Source of the DNA: Trichomonas vaginalis G3
Lineage: Eukaryota > Parabasalia > Trichomonadida > Trichomonadidae
Assembly: GCF_026262505.1 (NCBI RefSeq)
Contig: NC_067203.1
Location: forward strand, 4,030,001 to 4,094,000
Length of the DNA stretch: 64,000 bases
Direction: 5' to 3'
Shown here: piece after piece, positions 57,400 through 64,000 of the stretch
Numbering within the stretch: position 1 is the first letter of the stretch
Layout: every line of letters begins with the position of its first letter
Made by a program: the position numbers and the translations under genes
Notes under the pieces: generated by a model
Database searches by the model: none
What the model saw: only the letters and a program-made list of their open reading frames with translations
What the model was told of the DNA's origin: nothing

Positions 57400-57690
57400 A
57401 TGATGTCAGATATTCCGCGATTAATTAAACATTGTTTAAATCCTGAATGGGTTAAACTTCAATTTAAAAATGAAGATTGTGAATTATTAAATGAATATGA
57501 AAGCCAAAATAAGCTAATGAGGTATAAATATAATGATAAAGAATATTTAATTTCATGGAATCAATGGAGTCATAATCAAAGACCTCATAAACGAGAAGAA
57601 GAAATTGAAAATAATGAAATGGAAATCATTGATGACATTAAAGAGGATGGAATCCTAAATTTTGTAGAAAAACCTTTAGAACTAAGTTAG
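57400..57690 (+). CDS. Small element protein (96 aa), E3-specific
   Basis: 96 residues: helical, with LIKHCLNPEWVKLQFKNEDC, a middle NDKEYLISWNQWSHNQRPHK and an acidic tail. Two ATGs (57400, 57403). Not recognised. A decayed tandem copy follows at 57700-57965. No counterpart in E2. Confidence 0.6.
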   Translation: MMSDIPRLIKHCLNPEWVKLQFKNEDCELLNEYESQNKLMRYKYNDKEYLISWNQWSHNQRPHKREEEIENNEMEIIDDIKEDGILNFVEKPLELS

Positions 57691-57699
57691 GAGATATAA

Positions 57700-57965
57700 A
57701 CGTAGAGTATTAAATCTGAATATCTTAAACATTTATTTAAAAGGAAGACTGTGAATTATTAAACGTTAATGAATATGAAAATGCTAAATCAAAACTGAGA
57801 TATAATATATTGGAAGTGATGAAAGGTGTAAAGATAAAGATAAAGTTTATACAGTTTCATATAATAACTGGCACACGTTAGGGATAAGAAAACATTTAAG
57901 AGATTATGGTAAAAGTTCCGAATTCTTCAAATCTAGTATGTACGAGAGAGTATGAAGATTAGAAA
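57700..57965 (+). pseudogene. Decayed tandem copy of the 57400 gene
   Basis: DNA similar to the first gene in shifting frames: SEYLKHLFKK, DCELLNVNEYENAKSKLRYN and later VYTVSYNNWHT. Several stops. Indicates a local duplication in E3. Confidence 0.55.
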
Positions 57966-58053
57966 TCATGATATAAACATAATGAAAAAAAAAAATAAAA
58001 AATATTAAAATTCATGTCTTACATTTTTTGAATAATTTATTTTTTTAATTCGT

Positions 58054-58602
58054 ATGAAAATGAGTGTCAAGACTAACGACGTTAAAAAATTGGGATTCAC
58101 AAACGAGGAAATAAAGGATATATTAGAGGAGGCGAGTTATGAAGTTAATAAATATTATTTAAGAAATTGTCAAAAATTCGCGGAGTTATTAAATGATTTA
58201 GATTATGATGGAAAAATGAATAAAGATGATGTTATAAATTTCTTATATCCCACATCTGAAGAAGAAAAACCTAAAGAACCTGATGTTTTCCCTGAATATT
58301 ATGAAGAACGGATTAAAGATGATGAATATGATGAAATTGAAAGACTGGAAAAAATAAGAGATGAAATAGATGAAAAAATTAAGGAATTAAGAGAAGTTGA
58401 AAAATATAATGAGAATGAAGTAGAGGGTTTAATGAATATCCCAGCTTCAGAATCAGAAGTTCAAAAATCTCATGAAGAAAGATATAAAAATTACTTTTTG
58501 GAATCTACTAAAAATTTATTAGATGGTGAAATAGATGAAACACTTTCAGAAGAAGGCACAAAATTTATTCATAAACATAAGTTACAATTTATTGACGAAT
58601 GA
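58054..58602 (+). CDS. Acidic helical element protein (E3)
   Basis: A 182-residue protein. The second half (IDEKIKELREVEKYNENEVE onward) is almost identical to the E2 protein 33523-34146; the first about 95 residues are only distantly similar. It lacks the module-encoded insertion of E2. It ends HKLQFIDE, probably the natural end of the family. A T-rich box (TTTTTTTAATTCGTATG) precedes it. Function unknown. Confidence 0.75.
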   Translation: MKMSVKTNDVKKLGFTNEEIKDILEEASYEVNKYYLRNCQKFAELLNDLDYDGKMNKDDVINFLYPTSEEEKPKEPDVFPEYYEERIKDDEYDEIERLEKIRDEIDEKIKELREVEKYNENEVEGLMNIPASESEVQKSHEERYKNYFLESTKNLLDGEIDETLSEEGTKFIHKHKLQFIDE

Positions 58603-58608
58603 GATACC

Positions 58609-59163
58609 ATGTATATACTTTCACCTCCTCTTGATTCTGAAAAATTCAAAAAAGCACTGAAAAATGTAACATATGCAACAAATACGATTAAGAAAGAAGA
58701 CCATGATATTTACACAAATTATTATTTAAATAAATGTACAGGTGTTGATAAAGTTTTTGATTTGTTAGATAAAATATCAAAAGAAACAATTGGTACATAT
58801 AAAATTTTATGCGATTGTGGTTTCATTATTGAAGATACTAATAATGTTTCATATGAAAGAACAGCACCGAAGGAAGACGAAGTTGAAAGGTCTATACCAT
58901 TCGTTATTAAGAATATAAAAGATATGAAAACTTATAAACATTATATTTATTCATTTATTTCAGAAAAAATGGAAGCAACCCATAAAACATCATCTCATCA
59001 TTTTATAGCTATTCATACATTCCTTTTCAAAGTTGTGAAATTAAATAAGACAGGAATTAGATTTAATGTATCAGGGTACGCATTCTTGAGTAAATTAAAA
59101 TGTATTCGTCACGTCGCAGATGATAAAAATTTATGTGTTCTTAATTCATTTTATGGACTTTAG
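58609..59163 (+). CDS. Conserved element protein (184 aa), unknown
   Basis: Starts MYILSPPLDSEKFKKALKNV. Mixed alpha/beta with a CDCG pair near residue 68 and a histidine-rich stretch (THKTSSHHFIAIHTF, about residues 124-138). I checked for a cysteine-protease triad because Mavericks usually encode one; an H and C are present but not in a recognisable order. Intact here, broken in E2 (34117-34666). It starts 6 bp after the previous stop, so probably co-transcribed. Confidence 0.7.
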   Translation: MYILSPPLDSEKFKKALKNVTYATNTIKKEDHDIYTNYYLNKCTGVDKVFDLLDKISKETIGTYKILCDCGFIIEDTNNVSYERTAPKEDEVERSIPFVIKNIKDMKTYKHYIYSFISEKMEATHKTSSHHFIAIHTFLFKVVKLNKTGIRFNVSGYAFLSKLKCIRHVADDKNLCVLNSFYGL

Positions 59164-59955
59164 CCCTGGACTTTAAAAAAATAAACTTTATTTTTATTTA
59201 TTTTTTAATTTTTTATTCTTACATAAATGAACAAAAACGGAACAGCTAAAATGAATGATAATCAAATAAGAGCCGAAGGTAGAAGGTTATTTAAACGCTT
59301 CTATAACATTCCTGATGGTGTTAATCCTAAAACTCGTAGAAGTTATTTAAATGAAGCCATAGATGCATATGAAGGATTTGACATTTCATCAGAAAGTGAG
59401 AGGTTAGCAAGAATGTTAAACGTTAATATTGATTTTATTATTGTGACCCTCAACCAGAAGACGTAGACATAAATAAGGTAGACTTTCCATTAGTGGAATC
59501 AATAATGATAGATCCAGAATTTGAAACAGTAAATATTTATATATTAACACAGAGTGGTGGAAAACTTCACAGAATTACAGACGTTGAAGCACTCACAGGA
59601 TATAAAGTTTGCCCCTTTTGCAAAGAAGAAGTATATTCTATCCGTGATGACCCAGAAAGGAAAAACCAAAGAAGATTTTTAAAACATTGTGAGAAATGTA
59701 AAGAAAATAATGGAAGATTAATTCAAGACGTTCAATTGCAAAACACACAACAACCATATGCACCACATATCACGAAACAGAAGATATATCAATGGCTATT
59801 AGCTCACAATTTGCAGGAATATTATAAACCAACAAGATATTATATTACTTTTGACTTCGAAACATTAGAGACTAAAGAAGAACTTCAACTTTCTGAATGT
59901 GCAACTTTGAACGCTTACTTAAAACCATTTATGGTATCATCAACTGTCAAAATAA

Positions 59956-60019
59956 AGCCGCAAACGGACTCTTTGAGTCCTGAAGGTCTTTCAGACCGAA
60001 GCGGCGAGGTCGTAGACCG
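59956..60019. repeat. Palindrome-rich 64-bp insertion in the E3 PolB
   Basis: Between GCCGC (59957) and GCGGC (60001) lie GGACTC-TTT-GAGTCC (59966-59980) and GGTCT-TTC-AGACC (59985-59997); GGTC-GTA-GACC (60008-60018) follows. Absent from the E2 gene; keeps the frame. Belongs to the same hairpin class as the 28-bp modules. Confidence 0.85.
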
Positions 60020-60150
60020 TGATAAAACATTTACGAGGAATTTTTGCTTAACATCAAGTGATTCGTTCATTCTGATTGGATTGAATTTTTATTTTCAACC
60101 TGTTCATTAGTTGCTAAATCAAATATTGAACAATATGAAGAATTAATGAA

Positions 60151-60185
60151 GCCGCAAACGGACCAAACGGCGGGGACTTTGTCCC
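60151..60185. repeat. GC-rich hairpin in PolB shared by E2 and E3
   Basis: GCCGCAAACGGACC, then AAACGG, then GGGAC-TTT-GTCCC (60173-60185, perfect stem). The E2 copy is at 35578-35608, where the stem has one mismatch (GTCTC). Confidence 0.75.
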
Positions 60186-62856
60186 ATACATTAAATGAAA
60201 AACAGAAGGAAGCATTTAAAGAACTTTAGATGAGGAATTCAATAAAGTGAATATCATAGGTTTTAATTCGGGAAAGTTTGATTTAAATTTAATTCTTCGT
60301 GATTTAAACACTGCAAAATGGAAAATAAAATCAATGCTGGTTCTTCTTCTCAATTTAAGCAAATCATTGTAAAGAAAACAAACTGTCCATATGAATTAAG
60401 ATTTATTGACATCAGAAATTATATAGCGGGTGGGACATTAGACCAATTCACTCAAGATTTCGGAAACAATAAATCACGTGTTAAATCCTTTTTCCCTTAT
60501 CAATTCATCACATGGGAGAATTACGAAGATGAATTATATAAAGTGGAACCATTCACTCAAGATTCATTTTATTCAGCATTAACTCAAGAAACAATATCCG
60601 ATTCAGATTATCAAATATATCTCAATGATGCTAAAAATTTTGAGAATAGATTAGAATATTTTATTCATTATTGCAATAAAGACGTTGAAATTATGATTGA
60701 CCCAATTGATAAAATTATTGAAGAAACATTTGTTTATAAAATTGACATGCTTCATAATCTTCTTTATCATCGAATGCATCAATGATTCGTTACGCTTTAG
60801 CATATAAAGACTTTAATCCTAATGAAAATATATCCTGAGGAAGAGATAGAATCAAGTTTTGAATTAACAAAAAAGTATTGGAAATATAAAATTGATTCAT
60901 ATAAGAAACAAGATGAAAAAGCAGAAAGGGATACTAAAAACAATGTTTCAATGGATGACTATCAATACTATCACGATTTAATCCTTTCATCTAAATGCAA
61001 AATGTGTGGTAAAGCGTTTACATATGCTAATAAACCAACATTAGATAGAATCGATAATGAAAAACCACATACCAAAGAAAATTGTCAGTTAATGTGTTGT
61101 TATTGCAATGTCGTAAAATCAAATAAAGATGAAGATGTTCAACGTTTAAGAATCAATTTAAGAAATTATACATTAAAAAATAATTTACCAATGACTCTAG
61201 ATTCAGTTGAAGCTTATCACATCCTCCGTAATGGAATTACTGGTGGTTTATCAAATGTTCAACATAGAGTAAATCTTAAAGGAATCACGCACATTAATAA
61301 ACTTTCATATAATCCAGAAACTAAAACTGTATCAAATGAGGACACTTCCAACATTATGACTCATTTCGTTGGTGTTGACTTTAATTCATTATATCCTTCA
61401 TCATTTTCATCTAATCCTCATGATTTCATTCAATATACTGACCATAAAATGTATATGCCGGGAAGATTGAATGGTGTTATCATTTGTGATACAGCAACAA
61501 AGAAAGCAAAAGCACTGGGAATAATTAAGAAGAAAAATACTTTATTCGTGGCTGAAGTAAAGGGTCACATTGATGAAAAATACATTAATGATTACATAAA
61601 CTTTTTACCGATAATAAGAAACTTAGATATTATCACAGATGAAAAAACAATTGGCAGTTTTATGTATAATTACATGAAATCAAACAATCTACCAGTTGAC
61701 CAGAAACAGAGAAAATTAACTCAGTTAGCATCAACACACAACCAATATCAACCATTTTCTTCTTATTATCTTTGGTATCTAATAGACAGATTTCATTTTA
61801 TCATTGATGATATTCAATCAATTTTAACATTTACTAAAAACACTTGTTTTAATGAATTTGCGAACGAATTTATGAATGAAAGACAAAAGGCTGAATTAGA
61901 AGGAAATAAAGGAAAAAGTTTATTTTGCAAGATTTCACTTAATGGATCATATGGTTACGATGCAATGAATACACAAAATTACGCAAAGACTAAAATAATG
62001 AATGCACAGAAGGCACGCGTTGCATGTATGTCAAATAAGTTTAAAACATAAGAGAAATAGGTGAAGATACGTATCAAGTGATGCTCAAAGATAGATTTTA
62101 TAGATGTGATACATGTTTACAAGAGGCATTCTTCACTTTAGATAACGCAAAATACTGGTATTTGGTTTTCATTTATGATTTTATGTATAAATGCATGGAT
62201 GTTAATCGTTTTCATTTCATTGAAGGTGATACTGATTCATCTTATTGGGCAATCGCTGGCGATCCAAGTCTTCCTAACACTCAAGCATTTCAAGCAATTG
62301 TTACCGATAAAAAATTTTATGATAAAAACATTTACAAATTCGCACCTTTTGATTTCTTCTGTTTTGATGAGAAATTTAAACCTAAATTAAAGAATAAAGC
62401 TGAAGAAAAAGCACATGAGAAGAAGTTATTGGGTTTAGCAATTGAGAAACAAGGTGATAACATGGTTGCTTTATGTCCTAAGTGTTATACTTCATTCAAC
62501 GGTTCAATTGATGGAAGTGATTTTAAAAAGATTGCACAAAAAATGAAAGGAGTTAGTTTACGACAAAATAAACAATTAACACCTAAAAATTATTTGGATA
62601 TAATAAATGATAAAGTAATATTTGATGGTCAGAATATTAATTTACAACTTAAAAACGGGTCAATGACTCGCTTAACAATCGGTAAGACTGCATTAACAGG
62701 AGCACACACTAAGGCTGTATGTTGTGAAAATGGATGTTGTATGCCATTTATTTAATAAAATGCCACAGAAGAGACAAAAGGAACCGTTAATAATGGTTTT
62801 GTACTATGATTCAAAGAGGTGGGCACCCTTAAAACATTTATTTTATTTTTATATAA

Positions 62857-64000
62857 ATGGATAACACAGATTTAAAAATTTTAATTGATGATTTAGTACT
62901 TAATCAAAATTTTCTTGATTATTATGATTTAAAAGCATATCTCCAAAAATATAATAAAAATATAACGGGTGATGATATGGATTATTATTATTCGTATTAT
63001 AAAAATGAAGTTTTGAAATATCATGATAAAATAATTTCTAAAATTAAAGACAAAATTAAAAATAATGAATATTCAAAGGGAAAAAGTAAATCACAACTTA
63101 AACAATTGAAAGATTTCAAAAATAAAGTATTAACAGAAGAAGATATTGATGAATTATATAAATTATATAAATTATATAATCCTGAGCCGCAAAAACCAAA
63201 GGAACAAAAACAAAAGGTGCAAAACGCCCAGGTCCTTCAGACCATAAATGAAGCACAAGCTTTAATTTATGATTCATTAGTTAAACCATATTCAGCCCGA
63301 CTTTTAAATGAAGATCAACTTTTGGAATTCATCCTTCAACATAAACTCGAAGCGGGAAAGTATATCAAACCTTTATATACAGCATATTTAAAACAAATGA
63401 ATAGAATACATCCAGAATTAATGAAAGGAGGAATGAAATCCAAAACTTCATCATCCAAATCAAAGCAGATAAAATTAAACCACTTGCAACACCAAAACCT
63501 CCAACGACAGTACCCTCCTCCTTCAGTTAATCCTTCGTCATTCACTTTATTATATCCATTTCAAACATTAAAGAAGCAAAAAGATTTTAAAAAGGATTTC
63601 AAGATATTAAATAAACCAATTGACCCGAAAATTCAACCGTTAAAGGAAAAATTTAGTCGCCCTTCATTTGCTCCATATCCATATTCATACGAAATCGATC
63701 ATTTAGAATATTCAAAAGGAAACGTTACTTATTTATTTGCCATTAACATTAACACCAGATATTTATATTGCATTCCGGTGAAAGGGAAAACAGAACAGGA
63801 AACAAGAAGAGCTATTCAATACTTACTAGATCATGAAAGAGTAGATAATATAAGGGGTGATGGTGATAAAGGATTTCAGGCAGCTATGGCTCATTATTTC
63901 CCACAAATTAATTTTTACTTTTCATCCTCTCCATATACGTTTCATAATAAAATAGTTGATGCGGTAATGAAACTCTTAGAGATGCGTTAGGGGTTAACGG
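62857..64000 (+). pseudogene. Maverick RVE integrase, frameshifted and cut by the window end (E3)
   Basis: Residues 1 to about 370 match the E2 integrase very closely, including YSYEIDHLEY and RGDGDKGF and the third-acid region HNKIVDAVM. Then two bases (GA) present in E2 are missing at about 63969, giving an early stop at 63990; the following bases resume the E2-like sequence. A second local difference in the linker (about 63450-63500) changes the frame twice. The double-hairpin module lies at 63216-63243. Confidence 0.85.
63216..63243. repeat. 28-bp double-hairpin module in the integrase gene (E3)
   Basis: GGTGCAAAACGCC, then CA, then GGTCCTTCAGACC. Orthologous to 38624-38651; the first arm differs at three positions while the second is identical. 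Confidence 0.8.

Larger units (their letters stand above)
59227..62755 (+). pseudogene. polB-like: Protein-primed family B DNA polymerase with inserted HNH module, frameshifted (E3)
   Basis: Same domain order as the E2 gene: zinc site KVCPFCKEEVYS, Exo I FDFETLE (59850), Exo II and III in a short frame (to about 60690), HNH module (60990-61133), Pol A VDFNSLYPS (61377), Pol B SLNGSYGYD (61942), Pol C EGDTDSSY (62224) and the C-terminal CPKC and CCENGCC. Frame changes near 59435, 60070, 60230, 60340, 60770, 60830 and 62045, mostly at positions different from E2. An in-frame 64-bp palindromic insertion at 59956-60019 is E3-specific. Confidence 0.9.
57248..64000. mobile_element. Left part of Maverick/Polinton element E3 (continues beyond the window)
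   Basis: Starts AGTAGTATATGAGTGCGGGT, matching the E2 terminus over most of the first 36 bases (both share GGTTGTGTGACTTTTTTTG), then diverges. Genes in order: two unknown genes not found in E2, the 58054 and 58609 proteins, PolB with HNH, integrase. From about 58345 to the window end the DNA is very similar to E2 33855-39400. The right end, capsid module and target duplication are not visible. Confidence 0.9.

Noticed and set aside
58609-59163. Adenain-like cysteine protease
   Set aside because: Histidines and cysteines are present but not in the order or spacing of the known triad.

Overview
The window looks like nuclear DNA of a trichomonad-type protist (Trichomonas or Tritrichomonas lineage). 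It is AT-rich, its host genes are intronless and closely spaced, some starts are preceded by an initiator-like TCA motif, there are BTB/ankyrin genes, and several Maverick/Polinton-type giant DNA transposons have inserted between and into the host genes. The lineage is inferred from these features and was not confirmed by database search.

Layout. 1-2389: host DNA with a peptidase T-like gene and the 5' half of a BTB/ankyrin gene. 2390-26898: element E1 (about 24.5 kb), bounded by poly-A/poly-T runs, short palindromic inverted repeats and a TCTGC target duplication. It splits the BTB/ankyrin gene. 26899-33305: host DNA with the 3' half of the ankyrin gene, a bromodomain-like gene, an ankyrin remnant, a Cdc20/Fizzy-type WD40 gene and a helical-repeat/coiled-coil gene. 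33306-52964: element E2 (19.7 kb), complete, with near-identical inverted repeats of about 210 bp beginning AGTAGTATATG and a TATATT target duplication. 52971-57247: host DNA with a C2-domain gene, a nucleoplasmin-like gene and a Vps-class RING gene. 57248-64000: the left part of a third element, E3, closely related to E2 and running off the window.

The elements carry a virus-like gene set. For virion formation there are likely major capsid proteins, an FtsK/A32-type packaging ATPase, small amphipathic proteins, fibre proteins with a phage tail-collar-like C-terminus, and several conserved unknown proteins. For replication and mobility there are protein-primed family B DNA polymerase with an inserted HNH module (E2, E3), SF3 helicase (fused to an archaeo-eukaryotic primase in E2), and RVE integrase. 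Accessory genes include KilA-N proteins and a DNA adenine methyltransferase. Decay differs between elements. E1 keeps capsid, helicase and ATPase frames but has broken polymerase, integrase, fibre and methyltransferase. E2 keeps integrase, primase-helicase, capsid and fibre but has broken polymerase and ATPase. E3 has a broken polymerase and a frameshift in its integrase. Many breaks are 1-4 nt indels, so assembly error is a live alternative for some of them.

The most notable signals are these. (i) A 28-bp double-hairpin module is scattered inside unrelated element genes, with presence/absence differences between E2 and E3. (ii) An HNH endonuclease-like domain sits inside PolB. (iii) A phage-like fibre gene appears to have moved between two otherwise divergent elements. 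(iv) Iteron-like arrays in inverted orientation flank the E2 primase-helicase gene. (v) A tRNA-like Pol III unit and a fold-back minisatellite lie in E1. (vi) E1 is inserted in a host gene in a way that leaves the reading phase compatible on both sides.
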